This document shows, in pieces, positions 1-9,102 of a DNA stretch of 64,000 nucleotides. How positions within the stretch are numbered: the stretch's first letter is position 1; every line of letters starts with the position of its first letter. The DNA is taken from the NCBI GenBank assembly GCA_913057195.1, contig CAJXNL010000012.1:1-64000 (forward strand), in the 5' to 3' direction. The notes below the pieces were generated by a model that had not been told where the DNA came from, did not search any database, and saw only the letters and a program-made list of their open reading frames with translations. This DNA is from an uncultured Wenzhouxiangella sp. Lineage in GTDB: Bacteria > Pseudomonadota > Gammaproteobacteria > Xanthomonadales > Wenzhouxiangellaceae. The translations under genes were made by a program, and so were the position numbers.

Positions 1-349
<349 letters not shown>

Positions 350-451
350 ATATAACACCAAAGCCAATTGATCTTTTATGTTGTCCAATAATCTGGACAC
401 GACACGACTAAAACAAGACGCTCTTGAACAGACTTCGATACGATTTAAGCT

Positions 452-569
452 TGCCTGGTGGCAATAGCGGTATGGAACCACCCGACCCCATGTCGAACTC
501 GGAAGTGAAACGTACCAGCGCCGATGGTAGTGCGGCACCAGCCGTGCGAGAGTAGGTCACTGCCAGGCA
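452..569 (+). rRNA. rrf: 5S ribosomal RNA
   Basis: This is a complete 5S rRNA. The ends 'tgcctggtgg' and 'actgccaggca' pair to form helix I, and the highly conserved 'cccatgtcgaactcgga' (loop C region) and 'gagagtaggtcactgcca' blocks are present. It lies 102 bases after the 23S 3' end and 10 bases before a strong terminator, the usual end of a gammaproteobacterial rrn operon. Confidence 0.96.
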
Positions 570-578
570 TTTATCCCA

Positions 579-617
579 AAAACCCCAAGACTGTCATTCA
601 GCCTTGGGGTTTTTTTA
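579..617 (+). terminator. rrn operon intrinsic terminator
   Basis: The stem arms aaccccaag and cttggggtt are separated by a short loop and followed by an uninterrupted run of T residues. It ends the rRNA operon directly after 5S. Confidence 0.9.
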
Positions 618-699
618 TGCGTTGAACTTGTTGCGACAGCGACGCTGACTCGACTTGATTCAGGTGCGGTCGTGGCCTTCAATCAGTCTGAGACGGTCT

Positions 700-1965
700 T
701 TAGCTCGATTGTGCAAAGACCTTGTGATCAAGCTCGCCTTCTGAATTGGCCACAACCGTGGTGACCATGGCGTCTCCAGTGACATTGACAGCCGTTCGCG
801 TCATATCGAGCAGTCGATCCACACCCAGAATGAGCGCAATGCCCTCTGCTGGAAGGCCCACTTGCGCCAAAACGCCGGCCAGCAATACCAACCCGACACC
901 GGGCACGCCCGCAGCACCAATTGAAGCAATGATGACCATCACCACGACCATCAGGTACTGGGCGAGTGTTAAATCAACCCCGTAATATTGTGCGATAAAA
1001 CCGGCGGCAATCCCTTGCATGATCGCGGTGCCATCCATATTGATCGTGGCGCCTAGCGGGATCGTGAATGACGACACTCGGTTATTGACCCCCAACTGTT
1101 GTTGAACGGTTCTCAGCGTGACCGGAATGGTCGCAGCACTTGAGGCCGTTGAGAACGCGAACGCCATGACACCGCGCATTTTGGCAAAGAAGGTGACCGG
1201 GCTTAACCCGGTAAACAGCTTAAAGATCAGTGAATAGCTGATAAAGGCATGAACAATCAACATCACCAGCACCAAGATGACGTACTTTAAGACACCGAGG
1301 AACGTTGACCAGCCGGTGGTGGCGGCCAAGACCGTGATCAGCGCAAAAACCCCGATTGGTGCCATTAACATCACAAACCCCACCAAACGCATCACCACCG
1401 TGTTGAAATCGCTGAAAAACTGCCCGATTCGTTTGCCGGCATCGCCCGCCAGGGCCACCGAGAGGCCGACCAGCACGGCAAAAACGATGATCGGCAGCAT
1501 GTCTCCTTCAGCCATGGCCCGCACTGGGTTTTGGGGGACCATGTCCACCAAGACCTGGAAAAACGAGGGTTGAGCAGCAATGTCTCGTTCGACCAAGACA
1601 TCGGGGCTGGCACCCACACCCGGCTGAATCACGATGGCTGAGACGAGCGCCAAGGTCACGGCCACGCCCGTGGTGAACAAATAAAGGCTCAGCGCTTTGC
1701 CGCCCACCCGTCCGAGCTTTTTCGGGTCACTCAGCGCGCTGACGCCCGTAATCAATGAGACAAACACCAAAGGCACCACCAGCATGCTCAAAAAACGCAC
1801 GAAGATCTCTCCAACGGCGGTTAACAAGCCCTCAAGAACGACCGCGTTGAACCAGTCGTTGCTTGCCAACGTCATGTTTAAGCCAATGCCAACAATCAAA
1901 CCCAGCGCCATGGACGCCAGGATGCGGTTGGAGAGTTTTTGGTGATCAAAGGGCATGTCGCTCAT
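700..1965 (-). CDS. Dicarboxylate/amino acid:cation symporter (DAACS family)
   Basis: Sodium- or proton-coupled importer of C4-dicarboxylates or acidic amino acids in the inner membrane, 421 residues with eight predicted transmembrane helices. Family hallmarks are visible: the serine-rich HP1 hairpin (SSAATIPVTL), the NMDGTA motif of TM7, the HP2 loop (GAAGVPG) and the TM8 substrate site DMTRTAVNVTGD. The arginine in that motif is the residue that favours acidic substrates in GltPh-type carriers, so aspartate, glutamate or dicarboxylate is likelier than neutral amino acids. The track start adds 23 residues; I prefer the ATG at 1965, preceded by GAGA. It is divergent from glnS and convergent with the rRNA operon. 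Confidence 0.92.
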   Translation of the reverse strand: MSDMPFDHQKLSNRILASMALGLIVGIGLNMTLASNDWFNAVVLEGLLTAVGEIFVRFLSMLVVPLVFVSLITGVSALSDPKKLGRVGGKALSLYLFTTGVAVTLALVSAIVIQPGVGASPDVLVERDIAAQPSFFQVLVDMVPQNPVRAMAEGDMLPIIVFAVLVGLSVALAGDAGKRIGQFFSDFNTVVMRLVGFVMLMAPIGVFALITVLAATTGWSTFLGVLKYVILVLVMLIVHAFISYSLIFKLFTGLSPVTFFAKMRGVMAFAFSTASSAATIPVTLRTVQQQLGVNNRVSSFTIPLGATINMDGTAIMQGIAAGFIAQYYGVDLTLAQYLMVVVMVIIASIGAAGVPGVGLVLLAGVLAQVGLPAEGIALILGVDRLLDMTRTAVNVTGDAMVTTVVANSEGELDHKVFAQSS

Positions 1966-2100
1966 GGTGTGATCTCTACCTATTTCAAAGAATGTCCGTA
2001 GTGTGCCTGGATGTCCTGACCAGCGCAAATCCATGGGATTTCAGTGGCCAGTCTCGATACAATGAGACCTTGGCAATCGTCGCTGTCCGTTGAGGCCATC

Positions 2101-3822
2101 ATGACACATTCCAACCCGACCGAGCAGGCAACACCTGAGGGCCAAGCCGCTGGCGTTCACTTTATTCACACCCGCCTCAAAAAAGAGATCGAAGCGGGCC
2201 AGGTGGACCGAGTGATCACCCGATTTCCGCCAGAGCCCAATGGATTTTTACATATCGGCCACGCCAAAGCCATTGTGTTGAACTTTTCAATGGCAGACAC
2301 CTTCGGGGGCTATACCAACCTGCGCTTTGACGACACCAACCCTGCCAAAGAAGAGCAGCGCTACATTGAGGCCATCAAAGAGGATGTTCGGTGGCTGGGC
2401 TATACCTGGCAAAACGAATGCTATGCCTCGGATTATTTTGACACGCTCTATGAATATGCCCTGCATTTGATCGATGCCGGCTTGGCTTATGTTGACGGCC
2501 AAGACGCAGAAGTCATCAAGGCCCAGCGCGGCACCCTCACCGAGCCGGGCATCCCAAGCCCTGATCGTGATCGAGCGGTCGATGAAAACCGCGCTTTGTT
2601 TGAGCGGATGCGCGCCGGAGAGTTTGAAGACGGTGCGTATGTGTTGCGGGCCAAAATCGACATGGCCGCGCCGAACATCAATTTGCGTGACCCGGTTTTG
2701 TATCGGATTCGTCGTCAGCACCATTACCGGACCGGTGACCAGTGGTGTATTTACCCCACCTATGACTTCACTCATGGGCAATCTGACGCCATCGAGCACA
2801 TCACCCACTCGCTGTGCTCTTTGGAATTTGAGGATCATCGGCCTTTGTATGATTGGTTCATCAACCATCTCCCCGTGCCTGCCCGACCACAGCAAATAGA
2901 ATTTGCACGGCTCAATATTGACTTCACCGTGCTGTCAAAACGTCGTCTGACCCGATTGGTGGATGAAGGCCATGTCGATGGCTGGGATGATCCTAGAATG
3001 CCCACCATCGCCGGGCTGCGACGGCGCGGGTTTACACCTCAATCCATCCAAAACTTCTGCCATGAGATTGGGGTGACCAAGGCTGAAAGTGTGATTCCGT
3101 TTGGCGTTTTGGAGAGAAATCTCAGAGATGACCTCAATGTGCGTGCCGAACGGCGGATGGCGGTGCTGAAGCCTTTAAAAGTGGTTCTGACCAACTTTGA
3201 TGCTGAGCAGCCCGAATACGCCACCTTGCCCAACCATCCTCAAGATCCCAGCTTGGGTGAGCGCCAAGTGCCCATCACGAAAACGCTCTACATCGAGCAA
3301 GACGATTTTATGGAGGACGCCCCGAAGAAATTTTTCCGACTCAAACCGGGGGGTGAGGTTCGGTTACGGGGCGCTTTTATTGTTCGGTGCGATGAGGTGA
3401 TCCACAACAGCGAAGGTCAAGTGGTCGAACTTCGTTGCTCGTTTGACCCAGAGTCGCGCTCCGGGCTGCCGGGGGCCGAGCGCAAAGTTAAGGGCACCAT
3501 TCACTGGGTGAGTGCTGAACACGCTGTGCCCGCAAACGTGCACTTGTACGATCGCTTATTCAATGTGCCGCACCCGGCCAAAGACAAAGCAGTGGACTTT
3601 GTGACCCACATCAATCCAGATTCTGTTGAGCATTGCGGTGGCGCCATGGTGGAGCCCAGTTTGGCTGATTGGCCGGCACAAACGCCTGTGCAATTTGAGC
3701 GTTTGGGCTATTTTATCCCTGATATCAACAGCTTACCTGGCAAGCCAGTGTTCAACCGAGCGGTGACATTGCGAGATACCTGGGCCAAGCTCGAGAAGGC
3801 GCTCAGGGCGCAGGGCACTTGA
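2101..3822 (+). CDS. glnS: Glutaminyl-tRNA synthetase
   Basis: Class I aminoacyl-tRNA synthetase that charges tRNA-Gln, 573 residues (E. coli 554). The HIGH signature appears as PPEPNGFLHIGHAK and the KMSKS-type loop as VLSKRR. The C-terminal two-barrel anticodon-binding region with GGEVRLR is present. The track ORF begins at an upstream GTG (2044). The ATG at 2101 gives the usual N-terminus, with a short hydrophilic lead before the HTRLKKEI segment typical of GlnRS. Its presence means the organism does not need to make all Gln-tRNA by transamidation. It is cytoplasmic and appears monocistronic, followed at 80 bases by the bactofilin. Confidence 0.97.
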   Translation: MTHSNPTEQATPEGQAAGVHFIHTRLKKEIEAGQVDRVITRFPPEPNGFLHIGHAKAIVLNFSMADTFGGYTNLRFDDTNPAKEEQRYIEAIKEDVRWLGYTWQNECYASDYFDTLYEYALHLIDAGLAYVDGQDAEVIKAQRGTLTEPGIPSPDRDRAVDENRALFERMRAGEFEDGAYVLRAKIDMAAPNINLRDPVLYRIRRQHHYRTGDQWCIYPTYDFTHGQSDAIEHITHSLCSLEFEDHRPLYDWFINHLPVPARPQQIEFARLNIDFTVLSKRRLTRLVDEGHVDGWDDPRMPTIAGLRRRGFTPQSIQNFCHEIGVTKAESVIPFGVLERNLRDDLNVRAERRMAVLKPLKVVLTNFDAEQPEYATLPNHPQDPSLGERQVPITKTLYIEQDDFMEDAPKKFFRLKPGGEVRLRGAFIVRCDEVIHNSEGQVVELRCSFDPESRSGLPGAERKVKGTIHWVSAEHAVPANVHLYDRLFNVPHPAKDKAVDFVTHINPDSVEHCGGAMVEPSLADWPAQTPVQFERLGYFIPDINSLPGKPVFNRAVTLRDTWAKLEKALRAQGT

Positions 3823-3903
3823 CCATCTCGGGGCAACCGGAGTACTTTAGAAAGCCTTTTTCTTGAATTTTGGCGCTGTGCCAAAGAATTTTGAGGATGT
3901 GAG

Positions 3904-4443
3904 ATGTTTAACAAACCCGTTTCAAATCAAGATGACGTCGAGCGCGAGCCGGCATCAGAGCGCCAACGGCAATCTCGTGTGTCGCCAGGCAGCGCTGCCA
4001 CGGTGGGCGCCTCTGTCCATATGGATGGCCGTCTGTCGGGTGAAGAGGACCTTTTGATCGAAGGCAAAGTCACCGGCACCATTGAATTTAAACAAAATAC
4101 CGTCACGGTCGGCTCTAAAGGCCATATTCTGGCCGATTTATATGCCAAGCACTGTGTGCTGGAGGGCAAGGTGGAGGGCAATGTGTTTGCCGCCGAATCG
4201 ATCATGGTTCGCAAAAGCGCTCATGTGACAGGCCGCTTGGTGGCGCCCGCGGTGAGCCTCGAGCAAGGCGGCTATTTCAGCGGCACCGTTGATATGGACG
4301 CAGAGACAGAGGACTTGAAAAAATCATTTGCCAGCAAGGCCGCCAGCAAGCCATCTAAACCCTCAAACGATCAAGCAACACAGAAGCAAGCAACAGACAA
4401 AGATGGCGCAGCGTCACTGCTGCAGGCGCAAAAAACCTCTTGA
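3904..4443 (+). CDS. Bactofilin (polymer-forming cytoskeletal protein)
   Basis: A 179-residue protein with a central bactofilin domain (about residues 35-140). The regular hydrophobic/glycine repeats (MDGRLSGEEDLLIEGKVTG, VLEGKVEGNVFA, SAHVTGRLVAP) build the right-handed beta-helix that polymerises into non-polar filaments. N- and C-terminal tails are disordered and polar, the tail being rich in Lys, Ser and Gln, as in other bactofilins. Family members scaffold cell-wall enzymes or chromosome-partition proteins at the membrane. No M23 peptidase, the common bactofilin partner, is adjacent, so its specific role here is unknown. A GAGG sequence precedes the ATG. Confidence 0.9.
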   Translation: MFNKPVSNQDDVEREPASERQRQSRVSPGSAATVGASVHMDGRLSGEEDLLIEGKVTGTIEFKQNTVTVGSKGHILADLYAKHCVLEGKVEGNVFAAESIMVRKSAHVTGRLVAPAVSLEQGGYFSGTVDMDAETEDLKKSFASKAASKPSKPSNDQATQKQATDKDGAASLLQAQKTS

Positions 4444-4483
4444 TGCTCGCCTCGCTCGGATTGATTGGCGCATGATTGGTTAG

Positions 4484-5107
4484 ATGATGTCGCGTTCCTC
4501 CCCATCAACCCACGGGGGGGTGCAGACGCCCCTGTTGGGGCGTCTTTTAAATGCTATGGACGAGCGTCAGCGCATCGGCGTCGTTGACTTTGGCCTCGGG
4601 TCATCTTCGGTGTTGGAGACATTCGCTCCCTATCGGGTGCGACTGGACACCTTGGATATTTTTCCTCAGCTCGAGCGTTGGGAAGCTGCAGACACCCAAG
4701 ACGAACGTCGGGCGCTGATCCAGGCGCATGTGGACGGATTTGAACTGGAGGGCATTGATTGGATCTTGAGCTGGTCATTGCTCAACTACACCGCCCCGCT
4801 GACGGCGACCTTGTTATTCGACGCCTTGAGGCCCCGTATGCGGCCCACCACGGCCGTACACGCTTTGATTGAATACTCCTCGCCTGAGATGCCGGCCTCA
4901 CCGCCGTCGTGGACCATCCGCGTTGATGAGAACGATGTGAGTCTGACGCCCCTGTCTAGCGAAGCGCGAACCGCCAGCCCGCGCCATACGCCCAAGCGAC
5001 TCGAAGGCATGCTCGGCGGCATGAAAGCCCAAAGCACCGTTTTGCTGTCGAATGGCCTGCAAGAGTATATTTTCAGACCTTCGGGCAGGTCGGACACTGA
5101 CAGCTGA
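4484..5107 (+). CDS. Uncharacterised protein, possible degenerate methyltransferase-like fold
   Basis: A 207-residue soluble protein that I do not recognise. The pattern VVDFGLGSSSVLETF, followed by LDTLDIFPQL and WILSWSLLNY, resembles motifs I, II and IV of a Rossmann-type SAM methyltransferase. The glycine loop is not canonical (GLGSSS instead of GxGxG), so cofactor binding is doubtful. The C-terminal 60 residues are low in hydrophobic content. It lies 40 bases after the bactofilin on the same strand and may share its transcript. Two adjacent ATGs (4484, 4487) are possible starts, and no clear ribosome-binding site is visible. Confidence 0.6.
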   Translation: MMSRSSPSTHGGVQTPLLGRLLNAMDERQRIGVVDFGLGSSSVLETFAPYRVRLDTLDIFPQLERWEAADTQDERRALIQAHVDGFELEGIDWILSWSLLNYTAPLTATLLFDALRPRMRPTTAVHALIEYSSPEMPASPPSWTIRVDENDVSLTPLSSEARTASPRHTPKRLEGMLGGMKAQSTVLLSNGLQEYIFRPSGRSDTDS

Positions 5108-5237
5108 CCCACCAACCGCTCTCAGCCGGCGAGTGCAAAAACGCCGACCCAGCGGTGGCGTTATCTGATTTCGCAAAACACCGTCGACACCTAATCTGAA
5201 CATCCACTTACCAATGCACAAAAAGGGGTGTTTAGAT

Positions 5238-5918
5238 ATGCAAGAGTTCAATCAACGCCGATATTGGATCAGCGGCTGGGCGGCGGTTATGGGGCTGTGC
5301 GCTTGGCTGGTTTCAGGCTCAGTGCTGGCGACCACGCTTGATCATGCTTTGACCAAGCGAATCTACCAGGCCATCGAGCATGCCCAAACCACCGATCCGG
5401 CCTCCTACATCACCACTGTCGATTACCAAGGCCCCAATGGTGAAACCTTGCGTCAGTTTCAAGAAGGCAAAGACGCGACCAGCCAAGGCCGTCAGGCGAC
5501 GGCAGAAAGCTGCTCGGGTGTGCCCATGCAAGGACGAGTTTATGGGTCTGCCGTACTCGACGGTGAGGTCTTAGAGTATGAGCTTGATTTTCAAAATCAG
5601 CTTTTGCATGCCGACTACCGCGGCGAGGCGCATGTGATCCCAGCCCAAGCCATGAAAGGCCTTCAGAGCAAGGAAGGCTGGCCTTGTGCTGTGCCGGTGG
5701 CCGCAATTGTTTGTGGTATCACAGGCGGGGCGTATTGCGGTTGGCGCGTCTCTCAGTGTTACGACGCGGCTGAGCGCTGCCCGTGTGGCGTTGAGGTTTA
5801 TAACTGCGGCGTCTGTGGTGAAGGTGGTGGCGTGGTCTGCGCCGATTGTTCGCCACCGGAGCCGGACACCTCGTGGCTTCGCCCCGGTTTCGGTGGGGGC
5901 TTTGGCTGGGGATTTTGA
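5238..5918 (+). CDS. Secreted cysteine-rich protein of unknown function
   Basis: A 226-residue predicted exported protein. The start at 5238 is preceded by AAGGGG about 10 bases upstream and gives a signal peptide ending near SVLA-TT; the track start at 5214 adds eight residues. The mature N-terminal half is an unrecognised globular segment. The C-terminal third packs about ten cysteines into roughly 60 residues (for example CPCGVEVYNCGVC and CADC). It ends in a Gly/Trp/Phe-rich tail (FGGGFGWGF). The cysteines suggest disulfide bonding in the periplasm or metal binding; neither can be decided from sequence. It is followed by a strong hairpin. Confidence 0.7.
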   Translation: MQEFNQRRYWISGWAAVMGLCAWLVSGSVLATTLDHALTKRIYQAIEHAQTTDPASYITTVDYQGPNGETLRQFQEGKDATSQGRQATAESCSGVPMQGRVYGSAVLDGEVLEYELDFQNQLLHADYRGEAHVIPAQAMKGLQSKEGWPCAVPVAAIVCGITGGAYCGWRVSQCYDAAERCPCGVEVYNCGVCGEGGGVVCADCSPPEPDTSWLRPGFGGGFGWGF

Positions 5919-5957
5919 GCCTCGCTGGACATGCTCACCCGCCAGCGTGATCTAAGA

Positions 5958-5990
5958 ACAAAGCCAGGCCTGAGCACGGCCTGGCTTTGT
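5958..5990 (+). terminator. Hairpin after the cysteine-rich protein gene
   Basis: There is a perfect 13-bp inverted repeat, acaaagccaggcc and ggcctggctttgt, with a 7-base loop. The T-tract is only CTTTGT, so termination is likely but not textbook. It separates the cysteine-rich gene from the downstream S9 peptidase gene. Confidence 0.65.
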
Positions 5991-6096
5991 GCGTCCAGGG
6001 CTGACTTCATGGCGCTGTGGGGCGGGTTTTAATTCGGTGCATGAATGGACTAACATAGATTGAGCGATTGACAAACCAACCTGGGATAACTTGATC

Positions 6097-8190
6097 ATGA
6101 CACAGCCCCATCCATCGACCATTACGCACACCATCACCCGAGTAAAGCATCCGATCTGGATGGCACTTGTTGCTTTTTTTGTGGCGTTCGGCGCGACCTC
6201 TGTCGCTGCCGATGCGCCGCGCGCGTTGAACTACGACGACGTTTTTATTTTGCAGACCGTCTCTGACCCCCAGCCGTCCAACGAGGGGGAGCACATCGCC
6301 TTTGTCCGCACTTGGATGGATCGACAAAAAGATCAAGCCCGAAACGGCATTTGGGTGATCGAGGTGGATGATGACGGGGATGTCGATGAGCTGGAGCCGT
6401 TGACGCCCCGAACCATGAACGCCACCAGCCCTCGCTGGTCCCCCGACGATGAGCGCATTGCTTTTGTCGCCGATGGTGAGATCCAAATGGCATGGCTGGA
6501 CAGTGGTCGGATGAGCACGTTGACGCAGTTGGCTGGCTCACCGGGTGATCTGAGTTGGTCGCCGGATGGTCAATGGCTGGCGTTTGTAATGCTCACCAAA
6601 GACGAGCAGGCCGCGCCTGTTCAGTTGCCTGGCCGCCCAGAGGGGGCCGAGTGGGCAGCCGCACCCATCTATATCGATCAACCCCAGTACCGTGCCGATG
6701 GCGCAGGGTATTTGCCGCGCGGTCACCGCCAGGTCTACATTGTGCCGGCCACGGGCGGCACGCCCATCCAATTGACCGACGGGCCCTATCACCACAGTCA
6801 GATTCATTGGGCGCCTGACAGCGAGTCAATTTATTTCAGTGCGAATCGATCCGAAGAGGCCTATCGTCAACCATTGCGGTCAGACATTTATCAAGTGGAC
6901 ATCGCGACCAAAGCGCTGACCCAAATCAATGATGCATCAGGCCCGCACAGCCAGCCCCAACCATCGCCAGAAGGCGATTTGGTTGCGTATTTGGGCTTTG
7001 AGGATCGCAAGCTCTCGCACCAAGGCAATCGTTTGCATGTGCTGGACCCGGCAAGCGGTGAGATCCAAAACCTCACCGAGGATTTGGATCGCAGCATTGA
7101 TGCCTATCAATGGTTGGCCGATGGAAGCGGGTTTGTGATTCAGTACGACGACCACGGCTCACCGACGCTGGCGTATCAATCACTGAATGGTGAGCGTGAG
7201 GTCATTGATGCTCAATTGGGAGGGCCTTATTTAAGTCGTCCCTACACCAGCGGTCAGTTCAAAGTCGCAAACAACGGCATGATTGCTTTCACACACCAAA
7301 CCAGCCAGCGCCCATCAGAGCTTGCAGTAATCACGTCTCAGACCGATGTCCCAGGTGGACACGTCGTCACCGACTTTAATCAGGTGTTAAGACGGGACCG
7401 TGAGGTGGGACGTGTCGAAGAGTTTCGTTATGACTCGTCCGTCGATGGTCGTGAACTTCAGGGATGGATCATGTATCCGCCAGGGTTTGATGAGTCGCAG
7501 CAATATCCGATGATTCTCGAAATTCACGGCGGGCCGTTTGCCGCCTATGGGCCAATGTTTGCCATGGAGCTTCAATTGATGGCAGCACAGGGCTATGTCG
7601 TGGTCTACACCAACCCTCGAGGCTCGACCAGTTACGGGGAGGCTTTCGCCAATTTGATTCATCACAACTACCCATCCGAAGACTTTAATGACTTGATGGA
7701 TGGCGTGGATGCGGTGATTGAGCGTGGGTTTATCAATGAAGATGAGCTGTTCATCACTGGTGGCAGCGGGGGCGGGGTACTCACCACTTGGTCGATTGGC
7801 CACACCGATCGATTTGCGGCGGCCGTGGCGGTCAATCCGGTGATCAATTGGTATAGCTTCGTCTTAAACGCTGACTTTTATTACCTGTTCAGCCAATACT
7901 GGTTTCCGGCACTGCCCTGGGAAGATCCAGACCACTATATGAGGCACTCACCGATCTCCTATGTGGGCAATGTCACCACACCAACCATGTTGTTCACCGG
8001 AGAGTCTGATTACCGGACGCCAATTTCAGAGACTGAGCAGTATTATCAAGCCTTGCAACTGAGAGGCATTGAGACGGCCATGGTTCGCGTGCCCGGTGCA
8101 TCACACGCGTTGCATCGTCGACCGAGCAATCTGATGGCCAAGCCTGCGTATGTTGTTCATTGGTTTGATCAGTACCGATCAGGTCAGTAG
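6097..8190 (+). CDS. Secreted S9 family peptidase (prolyl oligopeptidase/acylaminoacyl-peptidase type)
   Basis: A 697-residue exported serine peptidase that cleaves short peptides or dipeptides from N-termini. After a signal-like hydrophobic segment ending near SVAA-DAP comes a beta-propeller with WD40/PD40-like blades (SPRWSPDDERIAFVAD, DLSWSPDGQWLAF). A C-terminal alpha/beta-hydrolase follows. Catalytic residues are visible: Ser in GGSGGG, Asp in TGESDYRTP and His in GASHALHRRPS. The track starts at TTG 6091; the ATG at 6097 is the natural start. A second S9 peptidase lies at 15834-17906, so the organism has more than one secreted oligopeptidase. Its 3' end overlaps the convergent acyltransferase gene by 12 bases. 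Confidence 0.93.
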   Translation: MTQPHPSTITHTITRVKHPIWMALVAFFVAFGATSVAADAPRALNYDDVFILQTVSDPQPSNEGEHIAFVRTWMDRQKDQARNGIWVIEVDDDGDVDELEPLTPRTMNATSPRWSPDDERIAFVADGEIQMAWLDSGRMSTLTQLAGSPGDLSWSPDGQWLAFVMLTKDEQAAPVQLPGRPEGAEWAAAPIYIDQPQYRADGAGYLPRGHRQVYIVPATGGTPIQLTDGPYHHSQIHWAPDSESIYFSANRSEEAYRQPLRSDIYQVDIATKALTQINDASGPHSQPQPSPEGDLVAYLGFEDRKLSHQGNRLHVLDPASGEIQNLTEDLDRSIDAYQWLADGSGFVIQYDDHGSPTLAYQSLNGEREVIDAQLGGPYLSRPYTSGQFKVANNGMIAFTHQTSQRPSELAVITSQTDVPGGHVVTDFNQVLRRDREVGRVEEFRYDSSVDGRELQGWIMYPPGFDESQQYPMILEIHGGPFAAYGPMFAMELQLMAAQGYVVVYTNPRGSTSYGEAFANLIHHNYPSEDFNDLMDGVDAVIERGFINEDELFITGGSGGGVLTTWSIGHTDRFAAAVAVNPVINWYSFVLNADFYYLFSQYWFPALPWEDPDHYMRHSPISYVGNVTTPTMLFTGESDYRTPISETEQYYQALQLRGIETAMVRVPGASHALHRRPSNLMAKPAYVVHWFDQYRSGQ

Positions 8191-9069
8191 TCGGTCCAGG
8201 GTTCGGTCTTTCTCAGCCCAAAGCTGATTGAGCCAGGCTTGAAACGCCGCGCGGTATTCGGGGTCCGTGTGGTAGTTCCCGCCACGAAATTCCTTGGGAA
8301 TGGTCAGGGTGCGGATATGCACCTTGACCGTTTTAATCCGGTTGACGAACAGATCAAACAGTTCGCCGCGCCCATGCGGATAAGCGATGGTGACATCGAT
8401 TAATGTATCGAGCTGATCACCCATGGCATTCAACACAAATGCCGTGCCCCCGGCTCGGGGGTTGAGCAAGTGGCGATGGGGGGAGCGTTGTTGGGCATGT
8501 CTGTCGGGTTTATAGCGTGTGCCTTCCACAAAATTGACAATCGAGACCGGAATCTGGGCAAACTTGGCACACGCTTTTTGGGTGGTGGCCAAGTCTTTAC
8601 CGGCCAGCTTGGGGTTTTTAGCAATTTGCTCGCGGCTGTAGCGTTTCATGAATGGGAAATCCAAAGCCCACCACGCCAACCCAAGCACCGGCACCCAGAT
8701 CAACTGGCTTTTAAGAAAAAACCGAAGCATGGGCATGCGCCGGTTGAAGACTTTTTGCAACACGGGGATGTCCACCCAACTTTGGTGGTTGCTGATCACC
8801 AAAAAATGGCCTTCAGGGGCTGGGTCTGGCAGACCGGTGATCTCGATCTGGGTTTGGGTCAGGTGATCCATCATCCAGCTGTTGACATCCACCCAGCTGG
8901 CAGCCAACCCCATCAACGCTCGATCGCAGACGCGCGTGACGGGCGGGATGCGAATCAAGAACTTGACTAATGCAATGACGAGCAGTGGCCCAATGTGCGC
9001 CACTGAATTGAGGCCCACCAAAGCAGTGGCACCGAGTTGGCGCATAATGTTGAGCATCGATGAGACCAT
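8179..9069 (-). CDS. PlsC-family acyltransferase (1-acylglycerol-3-phosphate acyltransferase-like, YihG type)
   Basis: A 296-residue membrane-associated acyltransferase predicted to transfer an acyl chain to a lysophospholipid. Motif I is NHQSWVDI (NHx4D) and motif III is VEGTR, with FFLKSQLIWVPVLG between them as in the YihG/LCLAT branch. The N-terminus has a hydrophobic anchor. The track ORF starts 43 residues earlier, inside the divergent gene; the ATG at 9069 (MVSSMLN) or 9057 is more plausible. It is divergently transcribed, 33 bases from a diacylglycerol-kinase-like gene, which suggests a shared role in phosphatidic-acid and phospholipid turnover. The exact acceptor is not known. Confidence 0.88.
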   Translation of the reverse strand: MVSSMLNIMRQLGATALVGLNSVAHIGPLLVIALVKFLIRIPPVTRVCDRALMGLAASWVDVNSWMMDHLTQTQIEITGLPDPAPEGHFLVISNHQSWVDIPVLQKVFNRRMPMLRFFLKSQLIWVPVLGLAWWALDFPFMKRYSREQIAKNPKLAGKDLATTQKACAKFAQIPVSIVNFVEGTRYKPDRHAQQRSPHRHLLNPRAGGTAFVLNAMGDQLDTLIDVTIAYPHGRGELFDLFVNRIKTVKVHIRTLTIPKEFRGGNYHTDPEYRAAFQAWLNQLWAEKDRTLDRLLT

Positions 9070-9102
9070 TCCGTCATTGTCGCATGGGACCCACACAAGC
9101 AA

